Of a DNA stretch of 64,000 nucleotides, positions 11,708-21,349 are shown piece after piece; positions within the stretch are counted from its first letter, which is position 1, and each line of letters begins with the position of its first letter. Source of the DNA: Janthinobacterium sp. 61. Lineage in GTDB: Bacteria; Pseudomonadota; Gammaproteobacteria; Burkholderiales; Burkholderiaceae_D. The notes under the pieces are model-generated. The model was not told where the DNA came from. It saw only the letters and a list, made by a program, of their open reading frames with translations, and did no database searches. Where the stretch lies: the NCBI RefSeq assembly GCF_002846335.1, contig NZ_PJMQ01000001.1:5084001-5148000 (forward strand). The letters are read 5' to 3'. Made by a program: the position numbers and the translations under genes.

Positions 11708-11956
11708 TTATGCCTTTGGGTCGTTCAGGCGCGTTTCCAGTTCGATCAGGCGCAATTCCAGTGCGTCCAGCTTGGCGCGGGTCTTGGCCAGCACTTGTGC
11801 CTGGATATCGAATTCCTCGCGCGTGACGAGATCGAGACGGGCGAAGCCCTGGGTCATCATCGATTTCACGTTTTTCTCGATATCCTTGGCAGGCGAGTTT
11901 TCGATGGCTTGATGGATCTTGCCTTGCAAGTCGTTAAAGAAGGTATTCATGTCCAT
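11708..11956 (-). CDS. ubiK: Ubiquinone biosynthesis accessory factor UbiK (YqiC family)
   Basis: About 82 residues from MDMNTFFNDLQGKIHQAIENSPAKDIEKN; the longer frame upstream runs into a likely control region, so this start is preferred. The N-terminal half is amphipathic and membrane-associating. The C-terminal half is a coiled coil (EEFDIQAQVLAKTRAKLDALELRLIELETRL), the hallmark of the YqiC/BMFP family. UbiK works with UbiJ in the aerobic ubiquinone-8 assembly complex. It is divergent from the porin-glnK-amtB unit, and the NtrC-like site at 11989 lies only about 33 bases before this start. Confidence 0.87.
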   Translation of the reverse strand: MDMNTFFNDLQGKIHQAIENSPAKDIEKNVKSMMTQGFARLDLVTREEFDIQAQVLAKTRAKLDALELRLIELETRLNDPKA

Positions 11957-11970
11957 GGTCAGTCCTTTTA

Positions 11971-12003
11971 TGGTGCGGCCTGTGCATCGCACCATTGCGG
12001 TGC
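11971..12003 (+). promoter_or_regulatory. NtrC-type binding site(s)
   Basis: GCACC at 11989-11993 and GGTGC at 11999-12003 are separated by 5 bases, matching the NtrC half-site arrangement GCACC-N5-GGTGC exactly. A flanking dyad TGGTGCG (11971-11977) and CGCACCA (11988-11994) overlaps it and may provide a second dimer site. It is about 130 bases upstream of the sigma-54 promoter at 12128, a normal enhancer distance. Confidence 0.65.
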
Positions 12004-12127
12004 ACAGCGGCGTTAATCTGGTGCGAAACTGGGCGGTTCATTGTGCTTCAGCAGTCCATTAGCGCAGTCCTGGCGGCTTGCAGGGTATGTATGGACGGAA
12101 ATGCACCTGTCAAGGTGGCAAGAGAGC

Positions 12128-12143
12128 TGGCACGTATTCTGCT
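12128..12143 (+). promoter_or_regulatory. Sigma-54 promoter for the porin-glnK-amtB unit
   Basis: TGGCACGTATTCTGCT has the invariant GG and GC elements with exactly 10 bases between them (GG 12129-12130, GC 12141-12142). Transcription would start near 12153, about 70 bases before the porin ATG. Together with the upstream NtrC-type dyad and the downstream glnK-amtB genes this is a coherent nitrogen-limitation promoter. Confidence 0.75.
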
Positions 12144-12225
12144 AAAGAAGCTATGAACGCTTTGTGATCTCCAGCCAAGATTTTAAACCTCAACCGCTTT
12201 AAAAGTTCAATAAAAGGGAATCGCC

Positions 12226-13343
<1,118 letters not shown>

Positions 13344-13354
13344 GGGGAATATTG

Positions 13355-14890
13355 ATGCGTAAAAATATAACAAAATTGCTCGCTGGGATAGCCTGTCTGT
13401 GTGCTTTTGGCCTTGCCACGCCGAGCTTTGCCGATGCCCCCGCCAAGGCGGAAGAGGCCACGACTACTGTCGTCGCCGCTCCCGCCGTGACGCCGGTTCC
13501 TGACGCAGCGCCCGCAGCTGCCGCTCCGGCACCGGCAGCTGCCGCGCCAGCAGCTGCGCCCGTCGCCAACAAGGGCGATACCAGCTTCATGATGATCAGC
13601 ACCTTGCTGGTGATTTTGATGACCATCCCCGGCCTGGCCCTGTTCTACGGCGGCCTGGTGCGGTCGAAGAACATGCTGTCGGTGCTGATGCAAGTGTTCA
13701 TGGTGTTCGCGCTAGTGATCGTGCTGTGGTGTATTTATGGCTACTCGATCGCCTTCACGGAAAAAACCGCCTTCTTCGGTGGCTTCGACCGCCTGTTCCT
13801 GAACGGCATCTGGGATCCGGCCAAGGGCACGTTTGCCGCCGCCGCCACCTTCAGCAAGGGCGTCGTCATTCCCGAGTTCGTCTTCGTGGCTTTCCAGGGC
13901 ACGTTTGCCGCCATCACGTGCGCACTGATCGTCGGCGCCTTTGCCGAGCGCGCAAAGTTTGCCGCGGTGCTGGCCTTCGTCGTGCTGTGGTTCACGTTCG
14001 CCTACCTGCCGGCCGCCCACATGGTGTGGTTCTGGACCGGTCCTGACCTGATCACGAATGCCGCCACCTCGGCCAGTGAAGCCCTGAAGGCTGGCTGGAT
14101 CTGGCAAAAAGGCGCGCTGGACTTCGCCGGCGGCACCGTGGTGCACATCAATGCCGCTGTCGCCGGCCTGGTGGGTGCGATCATGATCGGCAAGCGCGTT
14201 GGCTACGGCCGTGAATCGATGGCGCCGCACTCGCTGACGATGACCATGATCGGCGCCTCCCTGTTGTGGGTGGGCTGGTTCGGTTTCAATGCCGGTTCCT
14301 CGCTGGAAGCGGGCGATGTGGCTGCCTTGGCCTTCGTCAACACACTGCTGGCAACTGCTGCCGCCACCCTGTCGTGGGTATTTGGCGAGTGGATCAGCAA
14401 AGGCAAGCCATCCATGCTCGGTGGCGCATCGGGCGCCGTTGCCGGCCTGGTGGCGATCACCCCGGCGGCCGGCTTTGTCGGCCCGATGGGCGGCCTGGTC
14501 ATCGGCTTGCTGGCCGGTGTCATCTGCCTGTGGGGCGTGAACGGCTTGAAACGCCTGATCGGCGCCGACGATTCGCTCGACGTGTTTGGCGTGCATGGCG
14601 TGGGCGGCATCCTGGGTGCCTTGTTGACGGGTGTGTTTGCTGCACCACAACTGGGTGGTCAAGGCATCTTCGACTATGTCACCAACAAGATGTCGGCTGA
14701 CCCGTATTCGATCGGACACCAGGTATGGGTGCAGGCGCAAGCGGTCGGCACCACCATCATCTGGTCGGCCGTGGTCTCCCTCATCGCGTATAAGCTGGTC
14801 GACATCGTCATCGGCCTGCGCGTACCGGAAGAAGAAGAGCGCGAAGGCCTCGATATCACCAGCCATGGCGAACAGGCATATCATGGCTAA
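13355..14890 (+). CDS. amtB: Ammonium transporter AmtB
   Basis: About 511 residues. A signal peptide (MRKNITKLLAGIACLCAFGLATPSFA) precedes an unusually long Ala/Pro-rich linker of about 45 residues. The transport domain then starts at TSFMMISTLLVILMTIPGLALFYGGLVRSKN. Eleven membrane helices are expected. The pore features FTFAYLPAAHMVWFW and DVFGVHGVGGILGALLTGVF (twin-His region) are present. The tail EEEEREGLDITSHGEQAYHG is the usual cytoplasmic end. A TTG three bases upstream is possible, but the ATG is preferred. AmtB conducts ammonium inward and is gated by GlnK, whose gene ends just before it. Confidence 0.96.
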   Translation: MRKNITKLLAGIACLCAFGLATPSFADAPAKAEEATTTVVAAPAVTPVPDAAPAAAAPAPAAAAPAAAPVANKGDTSFMMISTLLVILMTIPGLALFYGGLVRSKNMLSVLMQVFMVFALVIVLWCIYGYSIAFTEKTAFFGGFDRLFLNGIWDPAKGTFAAAATFSKGVVIPEFVFVAFQGTFAAITCALIVGAFAERAKFAAVLAFVVLWFTFAYLPAAHMVWFWTGPDLITNAATSASEALKAGWIWQKGALDFAGGTVVHINAAVAGLVGAIMIGKRVGYGRESMAPHSLTMTMIGASLLWVGWFGFNAGSSLEAGDVAALAFVNTLLATAAATLSWVFGEWISKGKPSMLGGASGAVAGLVAITPAAGFVGPMGGLVIGLLAGVICLWGVNGLKRLIGADDSLDVFGVHGVGGILGALLTGVFAAPQLGGQGIFDYVTNKMSADPYSIGHQVWVQAQAVGTTIIWSAVVSLIAYKLVDIVIGLRVPEEEEREGLDITSHGEQAYHG

Positions 14891-14942
14891 ATGATAATGA
14901 TCTGGCATGTCAGCGCCCCGGCGCGGCATGCTAGGCTTGAAA

Positions 14943-14969
14943 AGGCGCCTCTTTGAGGTGCCTTTTTTT
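14943..14969 (+). terminator. Rho-independent terminator after amtB
   Basis: AGGCGCCTC at 14943-14951 pairs with GAGGTGCCT at 14955-14963 (one G-U type pair), followed by a seven-T run. It closes the porin-glnK-amtB unit. The remaining bases to 15094 hold the gshA leader; no convincing promoter hexamers were found. Confidence 0.85.
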
Positions 14970-15094
14970 CGTTGTGGGAATGGAAAAGGTCTTTAAAACA
15001 AGGCTTTTGCCCCGATTTGGGGTACTTACACGGTAATATAGTCGGCAGTTCTGTGTGCTTTTTTGAATACTGCACATAATTTAAGGATGTAACT

Positions 15095-16393
15095 ATGGTT
15101 CCCCATCTCGTCACGGCCCTGACCGGACCGCTGCTCGACCTCGAAAAAAAGATTCTGGCCGCGACGCCGGCCATTGAGCGCTGGTTCCGCATGGAGTGGC
15201 AAGAGCACACGCCGCCCTTCTATTGCTCGGTGGATTTGCGTAATGCGGGCTACAAGCTGGCGCCCGTCGATACCAATTTGTTCCCCGGCGGTTTTCATAA
15301 CCTCGCCACGGAAATGCTGCCCTTGTCAGTGCAGGCGGCCATGGCTGCCATCGACAAGTATTGCCCGGACGCCCGCAACCTGCTGATGGTGCCGGAATTG
15401 CACAACACCACGCCGCAATACTTGCAAAACGTGGCGCGATTGATGCAGATCTTCCGCCAGACGGGACTGCACGTGCGCCTGGGCTCGTGGTCGCCCGAGA
15501 TCACCCAGCCGACACCGCTGGCGTTGCCAGATGGCAACATGCTCGTCATCGAGCCGCTCGTGCGCCTGAATAACGGCCGCCGCCTGGGCTTGAAGGATTT
15601 CGATCCGTGCACGATCTTGCTGAATAACGACTTGTCGGACGGCATCCCCGATATCTTGCAAAATATTCATGAACAAAGCCTGCTGCCGCCTTTGCACGCG
15701 GGCTGGGCCCTGCGCCGCAAGAGCAACCACTACACGGCCTACGATGAGGTGGTGAAAAAATTCGGCAAGATGATCGATGTCGATCCATGGATGCTCAACC
15801 CGTTTCACGCCAAGTGCAGTGACGTCAACTTCCAGGAAGGCGAGGGCGAAGATGCGCTGGCCGCCAGCGTCGACGTGCTGCTGGCCAAGATCCGCAAGAA
15901 ATACAAGGAATACGGCATCAAGGAAAAGCCCTTCGTCATCGTCAAGCCCGATGCGGGCACGTATGGCACGGGCATCATGACGGTGCGCGACGCCAGCGAA
16001 GTGCGCGACTTGTCGCGCAAGCAGCGCGACAAGATGTCCATCGTCAAGGACGGCAAAGTCGTCACCGACGTCATCATCCAGGAAGGCGTGCCCACGTTTG
16101 AAAGCATCAAGGATGCCGTGGCCGAGCCTGTTGTCTACATGATCGACCGCTACGTGGTGGGCGGTTTCTATCGCGTGCACGCGGAGCGGGGCGTGGACCA
16201 GAACCTGAACGCGCCCGGTTCGCAGTACGTGCCGCTGGCGTTTGCCCAGCAGCATGCCGTGCCGGACTTGAAGGCCAAGCCGGGCACGGCCGCGCCGAAC
16301 CGCTTCTATGTGTATGGCGTGGTGGCGCGACTGGCCTTGTTGGCTGCATCGCTGGAAATGGAGCGCACGGACCCGAATCCCGAGGTGTATTGA
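15095..16393 (+). CDS. gshA: Glutamate--cysteine ligase (betaproteobacterial type)
   Basis: 432 residues. This enzyme joins glutamate and cysteine in the first, ATP-dependent step of glutathione synthesis. The sequence (TPPFYCSVDLRNAGYKLAPVDTNLFPGGFHNL near the start; KPFVIVKPDAGTYGTGIMTV about two thirds in, like an ATP-grasp loop) matches the GshA form of betaproteobacteria and acidithiobacilli (TIGR02049-like), not the E. coli type. A ribosome site AAGGA precedes the ATG by about 9 bases. gshB follows about 100 bases later on the same strand, supporting a shared pathway. Confidence 0.92.
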   Translation: MVPHLVTALTGPLLDLEKKILAATPAIERWFRMEWQEHTPPFYCSVDLRNAGYKLAPVDTNLFPGGFHNLATEMLPLSVQAAMAAIDKYCPDARNLLMVPELHNTTPQYLQNVARLMQIFRQTGLHVRLGSWSPEITQPTPLALPDGNMLVIEPLVRLNNGRRLGLKDFDPCTILLNNDLSDGIPDILQNIHEQSLLPPLHAGWALRRKSNHYTAYDEVVKKFGKMIDVDPWMLNPFHAKCSDVNFQEGEGEDALAASVDVLLAKIRKKYKEYGIKEKPFVIVKPDAGTYGTGIMTVRDASEVRDLSRKQRDKMSIVKDGKVVTDVIIQEGVPTFESIKDAVAEPVVYMIDRYVVGGFYRVHAERGVDQNLNAPGSQYVPLAFAQQHAVPDLKAKPGTAAPNRFYVYGVVARLALLAASLEMERTDPNPEVY

Positions 16394-16490
16394 TCGATCC
16401 CAGCAGCTTGCCGGGCGCGGTGACTACTGCGCCTGGCGATCTCGGCTAGAATCAAGCATTCCTTATCCAGGCTCCCCGATTGGACGCACC

Positions 16491-17459
16491 ATGAAAATTG
16501 CATTCCTTGCCGACCCGCTGGCAGGCTTCAAGACTTACAAAGATTCCACTTTCGCCATGATGCGCGAAGCGGCCAAACGCGGCCACGCCGTCTACGCCTT
16601 CGAGCAGAAGGACATGGCGCTGGAAGAGGGCATCGTCACGGCCCATGTGCAGCACATCGAGCTGACCGGCGACGAGCACGACTGGTACAAGGTTGTCTCG
16701 CGCGAGGAAGTGCGCCTGTCGGCCTTGGACGCCATCATCGAACGCAAGGACCCGCCGTTCGACATGGAATACGTGTACGGCACGTATCTGCTGGAACTGG
16801 CGGAAAAGCAGGGCGCGCATGTCTTCAACACGCCGTCCGCCATCCGCGACAACAATGAAAAGCTGGCCATCGCCCAGTTTTCCGAATTCACTTCGCCCAC
16901 CCTGGTGACGTCGAATGAAGCGCGCCTGCGCGCCTTCCACGCCAAGCACCAGGACGTCATCTTCAAGCCCCTCGACGGCATGGGCGGCACGGGCATCTTC
17001 CGCGTCAAGGCCGATGGCCTGAACCTGGGCGCCATCATCGAGACCTTGAGCGAGAACGGCGCGCAAACCATCATGGCGCAGCGTTTCATTGCCGACATCG
17101 TCAAGGGCGACAAGCGCATCCTCGTCATCGGCGGCAAGCCGGTGCCATTTTCGCTGGCGCGCATCCCGCAGGCGGGCGAAGTACGCGGCAACCTGGCGGC
17201 CGGTGGAACGGGCGTGGCGCAGCCCTTGACGGCGCGCGATCTGGAAATAGCAGAAAAGCTGGGCCCGATCCTGGCCGCGCGTGGCCTGATGCTGGTAGGA
17301 TTGGATGTGATCGGCGACTATCTGACGGAAGTCAATGTCACCAGCCCGACCTGCTTCCAGGAAATCATGCAGCAGACGGGTTTTGACGTGGCGGCCATGT
17401 TTGTCGACGCCGTCGAACATGGCGTCGCACAAGCGCAGCAGCGCCAGAAGGTGAAATGA
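16491..17459 (+). CDS. gshB: Glutathione synthetase
   Basis: 322 residues from MKIAFLADPLAGFKTYKDSTFAMM; the open frame is longer upstream, but this start is the family's normal N-terminus. It is an ATP-grasp enzyme that adds glycine to gamma-glutamylcysteine. The glycine-rich ATP lid is seen as FKPLDGMGGTGIF, and the Mg-ligand region as LDVIGDYLTEVNVTSPTCFQEI near the end. The final codons overlap the EIIA gene by an ATGA junction, so the two are probably translationally coupled. The gene links the glutathione pair to the PTS genes downstream. Confidence 0.95.
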   Translation: MKIAFLADPLAGFKTYKDSTFAMMREAAKRGHAVYAFEQKDMALEEGIVTAHVQHIELTGDEHDWYKVVSREEVRLSALDAIIERKDPPFDMEYVYGTYLLELAEKQGAHVFNTPSAIRDNNEKLAIAQFSEFTSPTLVTSNEARLRAFHAKHQDVIFKPLDGMGGTGIFRVKADGLNLGAIIETLSENGAQTIMAQRFIADIVKGDKRILVIGGKPVPFSLARIPQAGEVRGNLAAGGTGVAQPLTARDLEIAEKLGPILAARGLMLVGLDVIGDYLTEVNVTSPTCFQEIMQQTGFDVAAMFVDAVEHGVAQAQQRQKVK

Positions 17460-17866
17460 CTATGGTAGGGATTTTGCTCATGACACATGCCCCGCTGGGA
17501 CAGGCGTTCATCGCCGCCTGCGCGCATGTGTTTCGCGGGCCAACAGAACGTTTTGAAGCCATCGATGTCGTCGCCGACCAGGACCTGGCGGAAGTGCAAA
17601 AGCTGGCTTCCGAAGCCATTTGCCGCCTCGACGACGGCTCCGGCGTGCTGGTAATTACCGATGTGAAGGGCGGCACGCCGTCGAACTGCTGCAACAAGCT
17701 GGCCGATGCTGGCCGGGTGGAAGTCATCGCCGGCATCAGCCTGCCTATGCTGCTGCGCGCCATCACGTATCGCCGCGACACGCTCGACGTGGTGGTGGAG
17801 ATGGCGCTGGCCGGTGCGCAAAGCGGCGCCGTGCGCGTCGATAACCGCATCCGTGTGGGCGAATAA
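17456..17866 (+). CDS. PTS EIIA component, mannose/fructose (EIIA-Man) family
   Basis: 136 residues in one domain. The phosphorylated histidine is His11 in LLMTHAPLGQAF, and the conserved segment VLVITDVKGGTPSNCCNKL follows around residue 65-80. It would accept phosphate from HPr. No EIIB or EIIC gene accompanies it, so it is more likely part of a regulatory chain than of a sugar permease, as in several betaproteobacteria. It overlaps the gshB stop (ATGA) and is followed by ptsH and ptsI. A GC-rich hairpin at 17879 separates it from ptsH. Confidence 0.92.
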   Translation: MTMVGILLMTHAPLGQAFIAACAHVFRGPTERFEAIDVVADQDLAEVQKLASEAICRLDDGSGVLVITDVKGGTPSNCCNKLADAGRVEVIAGISLPMLLRAITYRRDTLDVVVEMALAGAQSGAVRVDNRIRVGE

Positions 17867-17878
17867 GGAAGTGCATGG

Positions 17879-17905
17879 CCGCCGCCCTGAAGGCGGCGGG
17901 TTTTA
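17879..17905 (+). terminator. GC-rich hairpin with short T-run between EIIA and ptsH
   Basis: CCGCCGCC at 17879-17886 pairs perfectly with GGCGGCGG at 17892-17899, leaving a five-base loop. Only TTTTAT follows. It could attenuate transcription or mark an RNA processing site between EIIA and ptsH; a full stop is less likely given the short T-run. Confidence 0.5.
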
Positions 17906-17958
17906 TAGGCCAAGATTGTCATCAGCGTAGTGCATTCAGGGATAGAGACCATACAAAA

Positions 17959-18228
17959 ATGATTCAAAGAGAACTCGAAATCATCAACAAGCTGGGACTG
18001 CACGCACGCGCCTCCGCCAAATTTACCCAGCTCGCCGCCAAGTTCAAGAGCGACGTCTGGCTGACCCGCAACGCGCGCCGCATCAACGCCAAGTCCATCA
18101 TGGGCGTAATGATGCTGGCCGCCGGCAAGGGCGCGAAAGTGACCCTGGAAGCCGAGGGCGATGATGAGCAGGCATGTGTCGATGCGCTCACCGCCCTGAT
18201 TAATGACAGGTTTGGCGAAGGCGAGTAA
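17959..18228 (+). CDS. ptsH: Phosphocarrier protein HPr
   Basis: 89 residues from MIQRELEIINKLGLHARASAKF; an upstream in-frame ATG would add 28 unlikely residues. The EI-phosphorylated His15 lies in LGLHARAS. Ser46 lies in AKSIMGVMMLA, the site used by HPr kinase/phosphorylase, so dual regulation is possible if hprK exists elsewhere. HPr carries phosphate from EI to EIIA proteins. The stop codon overlaps an upstream ATG of the ptsI frame by one base. Confidence 0.96.
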   Translation: MIQRELEIINKLGLHARASAKFTQLAAKFKSDVWLTRNARRINAKSIMGVMMLAAGKGAKVTLEAEGDDEQACVDALTALINDRFGEGE

Positions 18229-18272
18229 TGCCCGCCGAACGCAGCCGCAGCCGCATTCCGACAGGTCACCCC

Positions 18273-20015
18273 ATGGCATCTTTCACGCTCCACGGCATCC
18301 CGGTCTCCCGCGGCATCGCCATTGGCCGCGCGCATCTGCTGGCGCCGGCAGCCCTTGACGTCAAACATTACCTGGTCGCCCAGGAACAGATCGAAGCCGA
18401 AGTCCAGCGTTTGCAAAACGCCATCGCCGCCGTCCACAAGGAACTGCAAACCCTGTGGAACGAGCTGCCGAAAGATGCGCCCACCGAGCTGGGTGCGTTC
18501 ATCGATGTGCATGCGCTGATCCTCTCGGACCCGATGATCGCCGAAGCGCCGCTCGACATCATCCGTTCGCGCCATTACAACGCCGAATGGGCGCTGCTGA
18601 CGCAAATCGATGAATTATCGGCGCAGTTCGACGAAATCGAAGACCCGTATTTGCGCGAGCGCAAGGCCGATATCCAGCAAGTGGCCGAACGCGTGCTGAA
18701 GGTCTTGCTGGGCACCGAACAGCTGCTGCCCAAGGCGGCAGCCGAAGATGAGGTGCTGGCGCAGATGATCGTGGTCGCCCACGATATTTCGCCCGCCGAC
18801 ATGCTGCAATTCCGCGACCGTTCCTTCATCGGCTTCATTACCGACGTGGGCGGACAGAACTCGCACACGGCCATCGTCGCGCGTAGCCTGGATATCCCGG
18901 CCGCCGTTGGCATGTCGCAGGCGTCGATGCTGATCGAGCAGGACGACTGGCTGATCATCGACGGCGACGCCGGCGTGGTCATCGCCAACCCCAGCGCCCT
19001 GGTGCTGGAGCAGTACCGCGAGCGCCAGGTGGCCATGCAGCGCGCGCGCAAGAAGCTGGGCAAGCTGAAAAAGACGCCGGCCGTCACCAAGTGCGGCACC
19101 CCCATCACCCTGCTGGCGAATATCGAACTGCCCGAGGATTGTCCGTTTGCGCTGGAATCGGGCGCCAGCGGCGTGGGCCTGTTCCGTTCTGAATTCCTGT
19201 TCATGGGCCGCGCCCACAAGATTCCTACAGAGGACGAGCAGTTCGAGGCTTACCGCAGCACGGTGCAGTCGATGAAAGGGCGCGTGGTGACCATCCGCAC
19301 GCTCGACATCGGCGCCGACAAGCCGCTCGATCAGTCCGACCATACGGCCTTGAATCCTGCCCTGGGCCTGCGCGCCATCCGTTACTGCCTGGCCGAGCCG
19401 CAACTGTTCCTGACGCAGCTGCGCGCGATTCTGCGCGCCTCGGCCTTTGGCAAGGTGCGCATCCTGATCCCCATGCTGGCGCATGCCTTCGAGATTGATC
19501 AGTCGCTGGCCATGATCGCCCAGGCGAAGGCCAGCCTGCGCGAGGAGGGCGTCAAGTTCGACGACGCCGTCGAAGTGGGCGCCATGATCGAGATTCCCGC
19601 CGCTGCGCTGGCCCTGCCCATGTTCGTCAAGCGCATGGATTTCCTGTCGATCGGCACGAATGATTTGATCCAGTACACCCTGGCCATCGACCGCGTCGAT
19701 TACGAAGTGGCGCATTTGTACAATCCGCTGCACCCGGCCGTGCTGCAGCTGATCTCCATGACGATTGCGGCTGGCCATAAGGCGGGCATCGACGTGGCCG
19801 TGTGCGGCGAAATGGCGGGCGACGTGAAGCTCACGCGCTTGCTGCTGGGTATGGGGCTGCGCGAGTTTTCCATGCATCCGGCCCAGCTGTTGGCGGTCAA
19901 GCAAGAGATCCTCAACAGCGACCTGGGTCTGATCGCACCACAAATGCGCAAAATTATGCGCTCCATGGAACCAAATGTGATCGCGGAAGCCGTACAACAG
20001 TTGCAGCTCATGTAA
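18273..20015 (+). CDS. ptsI: Phosphoenolpyruvate--protein phosphotransferase, enzyme I
   Basis: About 580 residues from MASFTLHGIPVSRGIAIGRAHLL. The frame also has an ATG at 18228 overlapping the ptsH stop, but the 15 added residues (basic, Pro-rich) look non-native. The phosphorylated histidine is His198 in GGQNSHTAIVARS. The PEP-binding barrel shows GVGLFRSEFLFMGR, RTLDIGADKP and FLSIGTNDLIQYTLAIDR, and the C-terminal VCGEMAG holds the expected catalytic Cys. EI starts the PTS chain by taking phosphate from PEP. With HPr and EIIA-Man in one operon it completes a permease-less PTS. Confidence 0.95.
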   Translation: MASFTLHGIPVSRGIAIGRAHLLAPAALDVKHYLVAQEQIEAEVQRLQNAIAAVHKELQTLWNELPKDAPTELGAFIDVHALILSDPMIAEAPLDIIRSRHYNAEWALLTQIDELSAQFDEIEDPYLRERKADIQQVAERVLKVLLGTEQLLPKAAAEDEVLAQMIVVAHDISPADMLQFRDRSFIGFITDVGGQNSHTAIVARSLDIPAAVGMSQASMLIEQDDWLIIDGDAGVVIANPSALVLEQYRERQVAMQRARKKLGKLKKTPAVTKCGTPITLLANIELPEDCPFALESGASGVGLFRSEFLFMGRAHKIPTEDEQFEAYRSTVQSMKGRVVTIRTLDIGADKPLDQSDHTALNPALGLRAIRYCLAEPQLFLTQLRAILRASAFGKVRILIPMLAHAFEIDQSLAMIAQAKASLREEGVKFDDAVEVGAMIEIPAAALALPMFVKRMDFLSIGTNDLIQYTLAIDRVDYEVAHLYNPLHPAVLQLISMTIAAGHKAGIDVAVCGEMAGDVKLTRLLLGMGLREFSMHPAQLLAVKQEILNSDLGLIAPQMRKIMRSMEPNVIAEAVQQLQLM

Positions 20016-20149
20016 ACTGTCGCTTTATCAGCACCAGGAGGCATCGCGCGCGGCAAGATGTTTCCTGGTGTTAAAGTTGCAGAACCTATCATCGCGGTGC
20101 TGCATCGACCATGGCCCGTGGGGCCACCCCCTTTTATAAACCGACACAC

Positions 20150-21349
20150 ATGTCATCCATTGGAATCGTTTCGCCGCAAACCATGTATTTTGCGCAACCC
20201 CTGCAGCTGCAAAGCGGAGCATCGCTGCGGGACTATATGTTGATGTATGAAACCTACGGCACCCTGAACGCCGACAAATCGAACGCGGTGCTGGTTTGCC
20301 ACGCCCTGAATGCCTCGCACCACGTGGCCGGCGTGTATGCCGACGAGCCGAAGAGCACGGGCTGGTGGGACAATATGGTGGGGCCGGGCAAGCCGCTCGA
20401 TACGAACAAATTCTTTGTCATCGGCGTCAACAACCTGGGTTCCTGCTTCGGTTCGACGGGCCCCATGCACACCAATCCCGCCACCGGCAAGCCATATGGC
20501 GCCTCTTTCCCTGTCGTGACGGTGGAAGACTGGGTCAGCGCGCAGGCGCGCCTGGCCGATGAGCTGGGCATCAGACAGTTCGCCGCCGTGATGGGCGGCT
20601 CGCTGGGCGGCATGCAGGCGCTGGCGTGGAGCATCATGTTCCCCGAGCGGTTGAGGCACTGTGTGGTAATCGCCTCGACGGCCAAGCTGTCGGCGCAGAA
20701 CATCGCCTTCAATGACGTTGCGCGCCAGGCCATCCTGTCCGACCCCGATTACCATGGCGGCGACTTCTATGCACACGGCGTGGTGCCGAAGAACGGCTTG
20801 CGCGTGGCGCGCATGGTGGGCCACATCACGTATCTGTCAAATGACGACATGGCCGAAAAATTCGGCCGCAAGCTGCGCGATGCGGCGCAGACGGGCGACT
20901 ACAAATTCGGCTTCGGCATCGATTTCGAGATCGAATCGTACTTGCGCTACCAGGGCGACAAGTTCTCCGAGTACTTCGACGCGAACACCTATCTGCTGAT
21001 TACCAAGGCGCTCGATTATTTCGATCCGGCGCGCGCGCATGGCGGCGACCTGGCCAAGGCCCTGTCGGGCACCCAGGCCAAGTTCTTCCTCGCCTCGTTT
21101 TCCACCGACTGGCGTTTCTCGCCCGAGCGCAGCCGCGAAATCGTCGAGGCGCTGGTGTGCAACCGCCGCCAGGTGACCTATGCGGAAATCGACGCGCCGC
21201 ACGGCCACGACGCTTTCCTGCTGGAAGATGCGCGCTACATGAACATGGTGCGCGCCTATTATGGCCAGGTATGGAATGACATCAACGTGGGCGCGCCCGC
21301 AGCAGCCAGGAACACCGCCGTCCGCCAGGGCGCCAAGGAGATAGCATGA
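20150..21349 (+). CDS. metX: Homoserine O-acyltransferase MetX
   Basis: About 399 residues from [18 protein letters not shown]; an ATG 13 codons upstream ([10 protein letters not shown]) is less likely. It is an alpha/beta hydrolase fold enzyme. The nucleophile is Ser151 in [13 protein letters not shown], and the later triad members lie in [12 protein letters not shown] and [12 protein letters not shown]. MetX activates homoserine with an acyl-CoA in the first committed step of methionine synthesis. In betaproteobacteria paired with MetW the acyl donor is often succinyl-CoA, so the acetyl/succinyl preference is left open. It overlaps metW by an ATGA junction. Confidence 0.93.
   Translation: MSSIGIVSPQTMYFAQPLQLQSGASLRDYMLMYETYGTLNADKSNAVLVCHALNASHHVAGVYADEPKSTGWWDNMVGPGKPLDTNKFFVIGVNNLGSCFGSTGPMHTNPATGKPYGASFPVVTVEDWVSAQARLADELGIRQFAAVMGGSLGGMQALAWSIMFPERLRHCVVIASTAKLSAQNIAFNDVARQAILSDPDYHGGDFYAHGVVPKNGLRVARMVGHITYLSNDDMAEKFGRKLRDAAQTGDYKFGFGIDFEIESYLRYQGDKFSEYFDANTYLLITKALDYFDPARAHGGDLAKALSGTQAKFFLASFSTDWRFSPERSREIVEALVCNRRQVTYAEIDAPHGHDAFLLEDARYMNMVRAYYGQVWNDINVGAPAAARNTAVRQGAKEIA

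Noticed and set aside
20016..20149. A SAM riboswitch or terminator in the ptsI-metX gap.
   Set aside because: CACCAGGA (20032-20039) and TCCTGGTG (20063-20070) pair, but the loop is 23 bases and there is no T-run or SAM aptamer core.
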